Assembly: GCA_016709845.1 (NCBI GenBank) | Contig: JADJMA010000005.1 | Location: 62,001-126,000, forward strand | DNA: 64,000 bases | Origin: Flammeovirgaceae bacterium | GTDB taxonomy: Bacteria; Bacteroidota; Bacteroidia; Cytophagales; Cyclobacteriaceae | Direction: 5' to 3' | Shown: in pieces, positions 29,152-38,433 of the stretch | Layout: every line of letters starts with the position of its first letter | Position numbering within the stretch: the first letter of the stretch is position 1 | The notes under the pieces: model-generated | Told to the model about the DNA's origin: nothing | Database searches by the model: none | What the model saw: only the letters and a program-made list of their open reading frames with translations | Translations under genes and position numbers: made by a program

Positions 29152-29656
29152 TTTTTATTTACTGCTTTCACAATTTCATCCAACGGTATCTCTTCACCCG
29201 AAAGACTTACGTGCGCCTGACGATAAAACGGAATTCGCTGCGAGCGGAGAAATTCAATCTGATCTTTTAACTCTTCCGGATGTACACCAGCAAACAAAGG
29301 GCGCTCCTCCAAGGCAGTTTTAAGAATACGATTAGCTATTTCCGGTGGCCGGAACATCTAAAAAAATAGTGAGCCCGTTTTTGTTCATGTACGCCATATT
29401 GTCAAAAAATACTGGCGTGCCACCACCGGTAGCGATTACAAAATCAGCATGCCCTTCGTCAATTTTTGTAAACATTCTGATTCTTCTTTTCGGAAAAATG
29501 ATTCCCCATATCGTTTAAAAATTGATTTTACAGGAAGACCTATGGATTTCTCGATCTCGGCATCCAGATCAAAAAAGCAATAGACAATTTTTCAGCAAGC
29601 TGTTTCCCTAAGGTTGATTTTCCACATCCCGGAAGACCGACTAAAAATATTTTCAT
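29148..29656 (-). CDS. aroK: Shikimate kinase, three frameshifts
   Basis: The N terminus, read from ATG 29656, is FLVGLPGCGKSTLGKQL with the P-loop; then DLDAEIEKSIG binds shikimate, IFKRYGESFFRKEE follows, then ATGGGTPVFFDN and the C-terminal PPEIANRILK. Joining these needs three mends: a T run near 29580, an A run near 29492, and one base near 29345 (CCGGCC). About 169 residues result, normal for AroK, which phosphorylates shikimate in aromatic amino acid synthesis. The start overlaps the preceding gene's stop as ATGA. The density of lesions in a biosynthetic gene is high, and real decay is possible. Confidence 0.85.
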
Positions 29657-30761
29657 TTTAATAAATCCAATACTTCGCTTGCCATAGGCGTATTGTTATG
29701 ATGCCAATTACCCAATACAGTACCATTTTTCCATAAGGCAATGCCTGGGTTTGATCGAAGGATTGTCTTCAACACAGTAGCATCGGCATAGTAATAAGGT
29801 ATCGCCAATTGATGCTCATGTCTAAAGTTTTCCATAGCCTCTGCACCGGATGAAGTGAGCACAAAGCAATCCACCTTTCCTTCTAATTCCTTTGTTAAAG
29901 TGCGAATCGCTGCAATATTATTAACAGACGCTTTGTTTACATCATAGATAACGACCAATAACTTGTTTCCTTCAAAGGTATAAGAGGTCATATCCTCCCC
30001 TTCAGGACTACTTACTGAGTAATCGGTAATCTTCGGTTTAATTTTATCTTCATTTAAAACATGCGATGAAACATATTTGTAGCCATCATCGGCCGACAGG
30101 AATTTAGTATCGCGAACTTCCTTGCCTTCCTTTTCAAAAATGTATTCGATTATAGGCTGTTCGGGGGGCAATCATTTGCTGAGGTATGTTGTTGCCAACT
30201 CTGTAAGCTCGAAAATCAATAAAAGGCAAATGCCGGATTGCGTAAATTCCAACAACCAACGAGAGTGTGCCCATCGCTATAACGGCAGCATTTCCTACTT
30301 TTTCGCGCAAAAGTGGTTTGTAATTTTTACGATACCAGAATATATGAAGCACAAAAACCATTAGTACAATGTCTTTGGTAAACGACTCCCAGGGAGTAAG
30401 TTTAATGGCATCGCCAAAACAGCCGCAATCTGTTACTTTATTAAAGTAAGCTGAGTAAAAAGTAAGAAAGGTAAAGAAGGTCATCATGAGCAACAGCAAC
30501 CACGCTGTGAGGTTCATACGCCAGTAAATTAAAATTGCCACACCCAATACCAGTTCGAGTACAATCATGATCATCGCGATTTCCAACGCCCAAGGGATGA
30601 AGTAATGAAAGAAAGACCCGAAGTCGGCTGTGAATACTTCAAAGTATTCTTCCATTTTTATTTGAGTGCCGATAGGGTCATTCAATTTGATGAGGCCGGA
30701 AAAATCAAAAGACCGCCAACAAAAATCGGGAGAATGGATCAACGTACTTATTACTAATCAT
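29653..30761 (-). CDS. DoxX/MauE-like membrane protein with thioredoxin-like domain (BT_3928 type), frameshifted
   Basis: The N-terminal half has four to five helices with FSGLIKLNDPIGTQIKMEEY and the CGCFGDAIKLTPWESF loop typical of the family; the rear half is a thioredoxin-like domain without a CxxC (LLVVIYDVNKASV, SNPGIALWKNG). The halves are joined by adding one C to the run of six near 30168. Two more lesions affect the first helix (around 30690-30725); with these mended the start is ATG 30761, overlapping the DUF1599 stop as ATGA. The mended product is about 370 residues. Homologues in Bacteroidota sit next to DUF1599 and shikimate kinase as here. Role unknown. Confidence 0.82.
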
Positions 30762-31325
30762 GATGCTTGTTTCTGGTTACTGGAATCTTGTCCGTTTAAT
30801 AGAATGAGGCAAAACACAGAATAATTAATCATATCTTGATAGTTTGCTCTTACTCCCTCGCTGGAAAGCGTTTTTCCCTTGTTATCTTCTATCTGCTTTA
30901 CCCGAAGTAGTTTCATTAAGATAATATCCGTCATCGAACTTACCCGCATATCGCGCCAAGCCTCGGCATAGTCGTGATTTTTATTTTGTAATAAATCAAA
31001 TGTCTCGTTAATGGCTTCTGTATAAGGGTTCTAACTCAGCATACGATAAATCTATTTTTTCTGAATCTTTTAATCTGAATTGGATCATCGCCATGATGCA
31101 GTAATTAATAATGCCTACAAAGTCATCCTGAATGGGGTCGTCCACTTTTTGTACACCCTTTTCCTGTATGCTGCGGATACGCTGTGCTTTGATGTAGATC
31201 TGATCCGTGATGGAGGAAAGGCGTAGCACACGCCAGGCAGTTCCATAATCGTGCGTCTTACGGGCAAATAATGCTTGGCAGGTGGCTATCACCTCTTTAT
31301 ATTCGTGGACAGTTTTCTCATTCAT
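30758..31325 (-). CDS. DUF1599 protein with an internally duplicated domain, frameshifted
   Basis: About 188 residues. Two similar halves: ARKTHDYGTAWRVLRLSSITDQI ... FVGIINYCIMAMIQF and, after the frame break near 31020, QNKNHDYAEAWRDMRVSSMTDII ... YQDMINYSVFCLILL, so the protein is a tandem duplication of one DUF1599 unit. DUF1599 is annotated as a nucleotide-modification-associated domain, but the activity is not established. Start ATG 31325 (a longer reading to 31364 crosses the folP start). It heads a three-gene operon with ATGA overlaps and is divergent from folP, the two starts being only 5 nt apart. Confidence 0.85.
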
Positions 31326-31330
31326 ATACG

Positions 31331-32176
31331 GTGCAAAGTAAATTATTTTCAGCCAACAAAACACTTAACGTTCAGAGTAAGATCATTGATCTCGGTACGC
31401 CCAAAGTAATGGGCATCCTCAATGTAACTCCCGATAGTTTTTATGATGGTGGAAAATTCGTTGATGAAGTTAGTGTAGTTAAGCAGGTCGAAAAAATGCT
31501 TGCCGAAGGAGCTGATTTTATTGATGTTGGTGGTTATTCATCACGCCCCGATGCGGATGATATCAACGAGGCTGAAGAACTGGCTCGGATTATTCCTGTT
31601 GTTAAAATTTTGTTAAAAGAATTTCCTTCATCAATAATCTCCATTGATACGTTCCGGTCAGAAGTAGCCAAAGCGGCTATTGACTGCGGTGCCGCTTTGG
31701 TAAATGACATTTCAGCGGGTGAGTTAGACAAAGCTATGATTGAAACGGTTGCTGCTTTGCAGGTTCCGTACATTGCCATGCACATGCAAGGCACACCACA
31801 AACAATGACTCAGTTTACAAACTATACAAATCTGACAAAAGAAATCATTGACTACTTCCATCATAAGATTTTTCAACTCCAATCGGCAGGCATAAAAGAT
31901 ATCATTATCGATCCGGGTTTTGGGTTTGCCAAAACAGTTGATCAAAATTTTGAGCTTCTCAATAAACTTGATCACCTGCAGGTTTTTGAAAAACCCATAC
32001 TTGTCGGGCTTTCGCGAAAATCTATGATTTGGCGAACCTTAAAAACAAAACCCGAGTCAGCGTTAAATGGAACTACCGTTTTAAATACGCTTGCCTTGTT
32101 AAAAGGTGCATCTATTTTACGTGTACATGATGTGAAAGAAGCCAAGGAGGTTATTCAGTTGATGAATCATCTTTAA
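31331..32176 (+). CDS. folP: Dihydropteroate synthase
   Basis: About 281 residues, TIM barrel. Motifs: KVMGILNVTPDSFYDGG, DFIDVGGYSSRPDA, SIDTFRS, DPGFGFAKT and VGLSRKSMI, the pterin and pAba binding loops of DHPS. The enzyme joins the pterin pyrophosphate to p-aminobenzoate in folate synthesis. The GTG at 31331 is the best start: it comes just before the N-terminal strand and lies 5 nt from the divergent DUF1599 start; the longest reading to 31271 would overlap that gene. It is intact and followed 37 nt later by cdaA, a pairing frequent in Bacteroidota. Confidence 0.93.
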   Translation: MQSKLFSANKTLNVQSKIIDLGTPKVMGILNVTPDSFYDGGKFVDEVSVVKQVEKMLAEGADFIDVGGYSSRPDADDINEAEELARIIPVVKILLKEFPSSIISIDTFRSEVAKAAIDCGAALVNDISAGELDKAMIETVAALQVPYIAMHMQGTPQTMTQFTNYTNLTKEIIDYFHHKIFQLQSAGIKDIIIDPGFGFAKTVDQNFELLNKLDHLQVFEKPILVGLSRKSMIWRTLKTKPESALNGTTVLNTLALLKGASILRVHDVKEAKEVIQLMNHL

Positions 32177-32201
32177 AATCCAAATAGCCAAACAGTTTCA
32201 T

Positions 32202-32209
32202 TACCTTTG
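32202..32209 (+). promoter_or_regulatory. Promoter -7 box TACCTTTG before cdaA
   Basis: Exact TAnnTTTG match ending 4 nt before the cdaA ATG, same sequence and similar placement as the box at 21027. It would give a near-leaderless message. Confidence 0.45.
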
Positions 32210-32213
32210 TTAG

Positions 32214-33080
32214 ATGATTCTTGCCTTCAAAATAGGGTTTCTGGAAGTAAGTTGGGTGGATCTGATTGATATAGGCCTGGTATCCATTCTACTTTATCAG
32301 GTTTATAAATTGATTCGAGGGAGCCTTGCGGTTAACATCTTCCTTGGTATTCTCGCCCTTTACCTAATCTATCTGATTGTGCGCGCTGCCCAGATGGAAT
32401 TGCTTGCAACCATCTTAGGTCAGTTTATGGGCGTGGGGGTGTTAGCCATGATTATTCTATTTCAGCCAGAAATTCGAAAATTCTTATTGCTGATTGGGCG
32501 TTCCACGGAAATCAATCGGGATAATATTTTTAAGAGTTTTACGAATTGGGGTAGCGAACATCATGACGATTTCGATATTCATGAACTTATAGAGGCGGTT
32601 AAAACATTAAAAGCCTCGCACACCGGAGCTTTAATTGTTTTCTCAAGAGATATTGAGTTAAGATTTTACGTGGAGACGGGTGATCCACTTGACGCTAAAG
32701 TTAATAGGCGCTTGTTGATTTCCATTTTTAAAAAGAATAGTCCGTTGCATGATGGGGCGATCATCATTTACAAAGGTCGCATTAAAGCAGCGCGGTGTGT
32801 ACTACCCGTTAGTGAAAACGATCATTTGCCTCCTCAATTTGGCTTGCGTCATCGATCAGCAATTGGCATGAGTGAAGTTACTGATACCCTGTTATTAGCG
32901 ATCTCAGAAGAAACGGGTCGATTGATTTTATCCAGAAATGGAAAATACTTGCGTGGACTTAAACTTAAGCAAGTGGAGCAAAAAATTATGGAATACCTTC
33001 ATAATACTGAACCTAAAAACTGGGAAGAAATATCTATAGAAGCCGAATCGTTTGAGCCCCACGAAACGAAAGCTGAATAA
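32214..33080 (+). CDS. cdaA: Diadenylate cyclase CdaA
   Basis: 288 residues. Three N-terminal helices (about 15-33, 39-57, 62-83) anchor it, followed by the DAC domain with the catalytic DGA (residues 180-182) in SPLHDGAII and RHR (212-214) in LRHRSAIG. It makes cyclic di-AMP from two ATP. A C-terminal acidic tail follows. Spacing to folP (37 nt) is close, but it also has its own promoter box. The next gene, a WD40/caspase-like protein, starts 18 nt downstream, so co-transcription is likely. The gene is intact. Confidence 0.95.
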   Translation: MILAFKIGFLEVSWVDLIDIGLVSILLYQVYKLIRGSLAVNIFLGILALYLIYLIVRAAQMELLATILGQFMGVGVLAMIILFQPEIRKFLLLIGRSTEINRDNIFKSFTNWGSEHHDDFDIHELIEAVKTLKASHTGALIVFSRDIELRFYVETGDPLDAKVNRRLLISIFKKNSPLHDGAIIIYKGRIKAARCVLPVSENDHLPPQFGLRHRSAIGMSEVTDTLLLAISEETGRLILSRNGKYLRGLKLKQVEQKIMEYLHNTEPKNWEEISIEAESFEPHETKAE

Positions 33081-33098
33081 TCTCTATTGTTATCGGAT

Positions 33099-36000
33099 AT
33101 GAAGTACCTCGTCACACTGATCTTACTTTTTAGTGTTCTCCATTCAAAAGGCCAAAACATAGAAACCATTATACAAAAAGGCCACGAGTTAGCTGTGCTT
33201 ACAGTGGCTGTTAGTCCCGATAGTAATTATGTTGCCACGGGTAGCCGCGATAAATCAGCTAAGTTGTGGGAACTTTCAACAGGAAGAGAAGTTAGAAGTT
33301 TTCTGGGTCACCAATTCTCAGTGAATAGCCTTGCCTTTAGCAGCGATGGCAAATATCTGATTACCGGAAACGGAGATCAAACTGCCAAAGTGTGGGAAGT
33401 TATCACGGGCAAAGAAATACTTTCTGTACATCCGGATAAAGAACGCCTTACCGATGTTGTGTTTGATCCGAAAGGAAAATTTTTTGTTACCGTTGGCTTT
33501 GGAGGAAAAGCTGTTGTTTGGGAATTTCCCTCTAAAAAGAAATTAAAAGAATTACCCGCTGATGGATACACCGGCTCTTCCGGTGGAATTTATTTAGCCA
33601 TAAGTGCAAATGGCGAATGGCTTGCCATTGGCGAAGACAATAGTGTGGCTAATGTTTATAAAACCGCAACCTGGGAGAATGCCTATAAATTTAGTTTCTC
33701 TGAATACTCTTCGTGTGGTGGATGTTATACTGACGTTGATTTTTCTTCTGACAGTCGCTTTCTTTTAAAAACAACTAACCGGGGTGAAGCCGCAAAATAT
33801 GATTTACGAACCGGTCAATTAGCAATTCGCTTTCGCAAAAAAGTTGAAGATCTAAGTTCGGGTGTGTTTAGTCGCGACAATAAACAGGTAGCCATTTGTA
33901 CCAAAAAAGAAGTAACCATCTACAATGCGCAAAGTGGCGACTCCATTAAAAGTATTAATCCCGATATTAAATCAGATATTAATCAAGCGGTTTTTACTGC
34001 TAATGGTAAGCAAGTGTTGTTAGCCTGCGACAATAATGTGGTATTGATATGGGACATCGCAAAAAATAAAAAAGTTGGTGAGCTAACCGGTTTTTTAAAT
34101 CAACGCGACAAAGGTGGTTTAACCTACGACCCCAATTCATATTGGGATTCATACATCGCCAAATACCTTCGTTATAAAAATGATATTTTACTTAGTCGCG
34201 ATAACAAAACATTATTGAAAGGAAAGTTTGGCTCCAAAGTAAAGCGATGGGATGTTGCCTCCGGAAAAACAGAAATGGAATACGTTGGCCATGAAAAAGC
34301 TGCTATTTGTTACCAATATAGTCGCGATGGAAAAAAATTAATTACTGGCGGTGGCGATGGAAAAATAATTGTTTGGAATGCAGAAACTGGTGATACCATC
34401 ATGACGATTCCTTCGTATCAAGAACCCGTTCTTGATATTCGGTTTAACAGCGATGAAACACAAATTCTTAGCAGCAGTTGGGACGCCTCTGTTAAAATTC
34501 ACGATGCTGTTACTGGTCAGCGACTTTTTTATTACGATTCAAAAAATGGATCGGCCTATAAAGTACAGTTTAGTCGCAACGATCTTTATATTATAACAGC
34601 CGATTTGCCAACCGGATTGCGCATGATGGAAATTGATACGCAAACAACAATCCGGGATTTTATTGGACATACGGCAACCGTTTCAGTTATTGAACTAACA
34701 CAAGACGGAAAAAAATTGTTAAGCGCAAGTTGGGATGGCACCATGCGCTTATGGGATATAGCCACCGGACTAACGGATAGAAAATATACAGGCCATGTTG
34801 GCGAAATTCACGCAGCTATTTTTAGCAAAGATGAAGCCGCCATATACAGTGGTGGCACAGATCGCACGATAAGGCGGTGGGATGTCGCCACCGGAAAAGT
34901 AACCGCTACCTTTGTTGGTCATCAAAGTGAAGTTACCAGTCTTCAACTTACAAGCGATGAAAAAATGTTGATCAGCCACAGTGTTGATGGCGCAACTAAG
35001 TTCTGGAACTTAACAACAGGTAAAGAATTTTTTGAACACATTCACTTTGGTGAAAAGGAGTGGATGGTAAAAAATCCAGAGGGTTATTTTAATGGCACAC
35101 AGGATGCGCGCCAATACATTCATTTTGTAGATGGATTAAAGACTTACAGCGTAGATCAATTCTTTAATGAATTTTATCGTCCTGACTTATTACCTAAAAT
35201 CTTTCAAAACAGAGGTAGTGATAATTACAAAGGCATACAAGGAAAACTCAATACTTCACCTCCACCGGGTATTCGCGTAGCAACTGTGCCTGGAGATAAC
35301 GAAACGCAAGCCGAAGTACTCATTAAAATGACTGACATGGGTGGTGGCATTGAAACAGTAAAGCTCTTCCATAATGGAAAAAATATTGCAATAAATAAAG
35401 AAGCTTTAAAACTTCCATCCCGTAAAGGCGAAAGCACTACCTATCGGCATACCATTAATCTGATTGGCGGAACCAACACCATCACAGCATCAGCCAGCAA
35501 CAAAGATAGAATTGAATCCGACCCGCAATCAGTAGAAGTAGTTTCGGATCGGGCGAGTAAGAGTAGTGTATGTTATATTCTGTCGATTGGCATCAACCAA
35601 TATAAAAATCCAAAGATGACTTTGAACTATGCACGATCCGATGCCGAATCGTTTGGTAAAGTAGTTGACGAAAAGGGTACACTTTTTAAAAACATTGAAT
35701 TGCATAGTTTGTACGATGCCGATGCCACAAAGGAAAACATTTTGAAAAAATTAGAAGAGCTGGCAGGCAAGGTACATCAGGAGGACGTATTTATTTTTTA
35801 CTACGCAGGTCATGGCAGTATGGTGGACAATCAGTTCTTCTTTATTCCTACTGGCAGTAGTCGATTGTATGATCTATCTTCCCTCCAAAAAGATGCTATT
35901 GAGGCAAGCGTGTTGCAGGATAAATTAAAAAATATAAAGGCTTTGAAACAACTTATCGTGATGGATGCGTGTCAATCGGGAGGATCGGTTGAGTTATTGG

Positions 36001-36326
36001 CTACTCGTGGCGCTGCCGAAGAGAAGGCGATTGCACAGCTTTCGCGGAGTGCGGGCATTCATGTAATGGCTTCGGCTGGCAGCGAACAATTTGCAACCGA
36101 GTTTGCGGAGTTGGGCCATGGGTTATTTACATACCTCCTTATAAAAGCTTTACAAGGCGATGCCGATGGCGCGCCTAAAGATGGTAAGGTTACTATCTAC
36201 GAGTTAAAATCTTATTTGGATGATCAGGTTCCCGAGTTAACTCAAAAGATGAAAGGCAAACCTCAATATCCTTATACGTTTTCACGCGGGCAAGATTTTC
36301 CTATTGTGCTTGAGAATGAGAAGTAA
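33099..36326 (+). CDS. Exported WD40-propeller protein with C-terminal caspase-like (C14) protease domain
   Basis: 1075 residues from the ATG at 33099. Signal peptide (ending HSKGQ). Fourteen WD-type blades can be counted from motifs such as KLWELSTG, KVWEVITG, KRWDVASG, RLWDIATG, RRWDVATG and KFWNLTTG, enough for two seven-bladed propellers over residues 30-650. A linker region with an Ig-like segment follows, and then the caspase fold: VCYILSIGINQYKNP, FIFYYAGHGSM (His905) and LIVMDACQSGG (Cys958), the catalytic dyad. The protease would act outside the cytoplasm; bacterial orthocaspases cleave after basic residues. No type IX sorting domain is visible. Intact, unusually so for its length here. 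Confidence 0.92.
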   Translation: MKYLVTLILLFSVLHSKGQNIETIIQKGHELAVLTVAVSPDSNYVATGSRDKSAKLWELSTGREVRSFLGHQFSVNSLAFSSDGKYLITGNGDQTAKVWEVITGKEILSVHPDKERLTDVVFDPKGKFFVTVGFGGKAVVWEFPSKKKLKELPADGYTGSSGGIYLAISANGEWLAIGEDNSVANVYKTATWENAYKFSFSEYSSCGGCYTDVDFSSDSRFLLKTTNRGEAAKYDLRTGQLAIRFRKKVEDLSSGVFSRDNKQVAICTKKEVTIYNAQSGDSIKSINPDIKSDINQAVFTANGKQVLLACDNNVVLIWDIAKNKKVGELTGFLNQRDKGGLTYDPNSYWDSYIAKYLRYKNDILLSRDNKTLLKGKFGSKVKRWDVASGKTEMEYVGHEKAAICYQYSRDGKKLITGGGDGKIIVWNAETGDTIMTIPSYQEPVLDIRFNSDETQILSSSWDASVKIHDAVTGQRLFYYDSKNGSAYKVQFSRNDLYIITADLPTGLRMMEIDTQTTIRDFIGHTATVSVIELTQDGKKLLSASWDGTMRLWDIATGLTDRKYTGHVGEIHAAIFSKDEAAIYSGGTDRTIRRWDVATGKVTATFVGHQSEVTSLQLTSDEKMLISHSVDGATKFWNLTTGKEFFEHIHFGEKEWMVKNPEGYFNGTQDARQYIHFVDGLKTYSVDQFFNEFYRPDLLPKIFQNRGSDNYKGIQGKLNTSPPPGIRVATVPGDNETQAEVLIKMTDMGGGIETVKLFHNGKNIAINKEALKLPSRKGESTTYRHTINLIGGTNTITASASNKDRIESDPQSVEVVSDRASKSSVCYILSIGINQYKNPKMTLNYARSDAESFGKVVDEKGTLFKNIELHSLYDADATKENILKKLEELAGKVHQEDVFIFYYAGHGSMVDNQFFFIPTGSSRLYDLSSLQKDAIEASVLQDKLKNIKALKQLIVMDACQSGGSVELLATRGAAEEKAIAQLSRSAGIHVMASAGSEQFATEFAELGHGLFTYLLIKALQGDADGAPKDGKVTIYELKSYLDDQVPELTQKMKGKPQYPYTFSRGQDFPIVLENEK

Positions 36327-36328
36327 TG

Positions 36329-36400
36329 TAGCCACTGATTCAAGGATTCATACTGAAACACTCGGCTACTCAAGCAAAACAATCAGTGAATCTGTGGCTA
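36329..36400. repeat. Long-spaced inverted repeat TAGCCACTGATTCA / TGAATCTGTGGCTA
   Basis: Two 14-nt arms (36329-36342 and 36387-36400) match at 13 of 14 positions, with 44 nt between. They sit in the 154-nt gap after the caspase gene. The long loop makes a standard terminator unlikely; it looks like a dispersed intergenic repeat. Confidence 0.55.
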
Positions 36401-36480
36401 TGAACTTACAGTACGATGCAATCTGCTAATCACTCAGAATTTTGTAACTTCGTATTAGTAAACCAAACTAGATAGTATGA

Positions 36481-36906
36481 ATGGAAGAAGCAAACCCGGT
36501 TAAATTTTACCTTGCCAGGTATTTTTTTCTGGCGCTTAGCGCGCTACAAGGACTGGCCTCTGTACTCATGTTGATTCAATTCGAAGACACACTTAAAAAC
36601 AGATTTGCCGCCCTTGTCCTTTTAACATTTACCTTGATTTTCTTTTCCTTGCACATGCTGGTTGCCCGCAGAATTAAGCGAGTAGCGATAAGCAAGAAGA
36701 AAATTGATGTAATCAATCCTGCCAAAGTGAAAAGTTATGATTGGTCGGAAGTAAAAAGTATAAAACTCATTCCATTTTTCAATCTGTATAGCCTCAAACT
36801 AAAAGGGAAACGGAATAAGATTTATTTTATACCCAATACAAATACCGAGACCTTGTTTGGATTATTTTCTAAACCATCGGATTTAATACCGAAGAAGGTG
36901 CGATAG
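36481..36906 (+). CDS. Small membrane protein with PH-like domain, unknown function
   Basis: 141 residues. Two N-terminal helices (about 12-32 and 42-62) joined by a short loop, a basic turn (ARRIKR), then a soluble region with VAISKKKIDVI, YDWSEVKSIKL and LYSLKLKGKRNKIYF that resembles bacterial PH-like domains found after membrane hairpins. The ATG at 36481 is used; a neighbouring ATG at 36478 is out of frame. It converges with kbl, with 2 nt between ends. No function can be assigned. Confidence 0.6.
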   Translation: MEEANPVKFYLARYFFLALSALQGLASVLMLIQFEDTLKNRFAALVLLTFTLIFFSLHMLVARRIKRVAISKKKIDVINPAKVKSYDWSEVKSIKLIPFFNLYSLKLKGKRNKIYFIPNTNTETLFGLFSKPSDLIPKKVR

Positions 36907-36908
36907 AC

Positions 36909-38105
36909 TTATTTCAACACTCCCAACTCCTTCCCTACTTCAGTAAACGCCTTTATAGCTTTATCTAAATGATGCTGTTCGTGCGCTGCAGAAATCTGTA
37001 CCCGAATGCGTGCTTTTCCTTTGGCAACCACTGGAAAGAAGAACCCAATCACATAAATACCTTTTTCCAATAATCGCTCAGCAAACTTTTGCGCCAATGG
37101 AGCTTCGTACAACATGATGGGTACGATCGGGTGAATGCCCGGTTTAATATCAAATCCGGCTGCAGTCATTTTTTCACGAAAGTATTTTGTGCTCTTCTCC
37201 AATTTATCGCGTAAAGCGGTTGTTTCCGAAAGCATGTTAAATACTTCAATAGAAGCACCCGTTATAGAAGGTGCCAATGTGTTCGAGAATAAATAAGGTC
37301 TTGATCGTTGACGAAGCATCTCAATAATTTCCTTTCGGCCCGATGTAAAACCACCCGAAGCACCACCCAATGCTTTGCCTAACGTGCCCGTGATAATATC
37401 CACACGACCGATAACACCACAATGCTCAGGAACGCCACGACCCGTTTTGCCAATAAACCCTGAAGAGTGACATTCGTCCGTCATTACCAATGATTCATAC
37501 TCATCGGCCAGATCACAAATTTTATCTAGCTGGGCAATGGTTCCATCCATGGAGAAAGCGCCATCCGTAACAATAATAATTTGATTGGCGCCAGCTTTGC
37601 GTGCATCTTCCAACTGCACTTTTAAGTCGGCCATATCATTGTGCTTATAGCGATAGCGCATCGCCTTGCACAGACGCACGCCATCAATAATGGAAGCATG
37701 ATTTAATTCGTCCGAAATAATTGCATCCTTCTCGCCCAACAAAGGTTCAAACACACCTCCATTGGCATCAAAAGCGGCTGCGTATAGAATTGTATCTTCA
37801 GTTCCCAAAAAATCAGAAATTTTTTTCTCTAGCTCTTTGTGGATATCCTGCGTTCCACAAATAAACCGCACCGATGACATGCCAAACCCATGCGTGTTAA
37901 TGGCGCGCTTGGCTGCTTCAATGACCCTCGGATGTGAGGACAAGCCTAAATAATTATTGGCACAGAAGTTTATCACCGCTTTGCCATCCTGCGTTTTTAT
38001 ATCAGCCCCTTGGGGTGTTGTTATTATTCTTTCCTTTTTGAAAAGACCGGCTTCACGAATCGATTCAAGTTCCTTTTGCAATACAGGTTGAAGTTTTTTG
38101 TACAT
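36909..38105 (-). CDS. kbl: Glycine C-acetyltransferase (2-amino-3-ketobutyrate CoA ligase)
   Basis: 398 residues, the normal length. A PLP enzyme of the alpha-oxoamine synthase family: INFCANNYLGLSSHPR at the start, VTDGAFSMDG and DECHSSGFIG for cofactor binding, and the PLP lysine Lys244 in GTLGKALGGASGG. Using CoA it cleaves 2-amino-3-ketobutyrate to glycine and acetyl-CoA. The partner threonine dehydrogenase lies nearby on the other strand (38434-39393), so together they degrade threonine to glycine. One small gene lies directly upstream with only 1 nt between. Intact. Confidence 0.94.
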   Translation of the reverse strand: MYKKLQPVLQKELESIREAGLFKKERIITTPQGADIKTQDGKAVINFCANNYLGLSSHPRVIEAAKRAINTHGFGMSSVRFICGTQDIHKELEKKISDFLGTEDTILYAAAFDANGGVFEPLLGEKDAIISDELNHASIIDGVRLCKAMRYRYKHNDMADLKVQLEDARKAGANQIIIVTDGAFSMDGTIAQLDKICDLADEYESLVMTDECHSSGFIGKTGRGVPEHCGVIGRVDIITGTLGKALGGASGGFTSGRKEIIEMLRQRSRPYLFSNTLAPSITGASIEVFNMLSETTALRDKLEKSTKYFREKMTAAGFDIKPGIHPIVPIMLYEAPLAQKFAERLLEKGIYVIGFFFPVVAKGKARIRVQISAAHEQHHLDKAIKAFTEVGKELGVLK

Positions 38106-38106
38106 A

Positions 38107-38358
38107 TCAGTTCATTTTCGGTTTAGGTCTCATTACCGGCCTACTTACCAAAGGGGCTGGTTTCGGTTTTTCCGCGGGTTCTTCTTTTAATAAATATTTT
38201 CTGCGAATAGGATTAATCAGGTAAAGCTTCTGCGAAGTAAAACTCGATGGAATCATCTCCTCCACTAAAGATTTCCACTCCTTCCACCGGTCCGGCTCGG
38301 CTTTGTTAAATGCGGCACTATCAATTTTCTTGGAGATCAGATAATCCTCAAACGTCAT
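38107..38358 (-). CDS. Small hypothetical protein, basic Pro-rich tail
   Basis: 83 residues. The first 60 contain FEDYLISKKIDSAAF, WKEWKSLVEEM and LYLINPIRRKYLL; the last 20 are Pro/Lys/Arg-rich (PAEKPKPAPLVSRPVM). No signal or membrane segment. It ends 1 nt before kbl, so it is co-transcribed with it. Similar small genes with this kind of front are common in Cytophagales but I know no function. Confidence 0.65.
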   Translation of the reverse strand: MTFEDYLISKKIDSAAFNKAEPDRWKEWKSLVEEMIPSSFTSQKLYLINPIRRKYLLKEEPAEKPKPAPLVSRPVMRPKPKMN

Positions 38359-38374
38359 AATGCAAATCTACAAA

Positions 38375-38402
38375 TCGTAATTCGTAAATGGCACATCGTA
38401 AA
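38375..38402. repeat. Heptamer direct repeat TCGTAAT/TCGTAAA
   Basis: Two tandem units (TCGTAAT, TCGTAAAT) and a third (ATCGTAAA) 5 nt later, in the divergent gap between the small gene and tdh. It is the second of three such heptamer arrays in the window. Confidence 0.6.
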
Positions 38403-38433
38403 TTTTAATAACTTGCCCTGATAAATGAATTAG

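Noticed and set aside
32214..36326. CBASS-type antiphage system (cyclase plus caspase effector)
   Set aside because: The cyclase is the housekeeping membrane-bound CdaA with DGA and RHR motifs, not a CD-NTase, and the protease carries a signal peptide, so it could not meet a cytoplasmic signal directly.
36329..36400. Intrinsic terminator after the caspase gene
   Set aside because: The arms are 44 nt apart and no T run follows the second arm.
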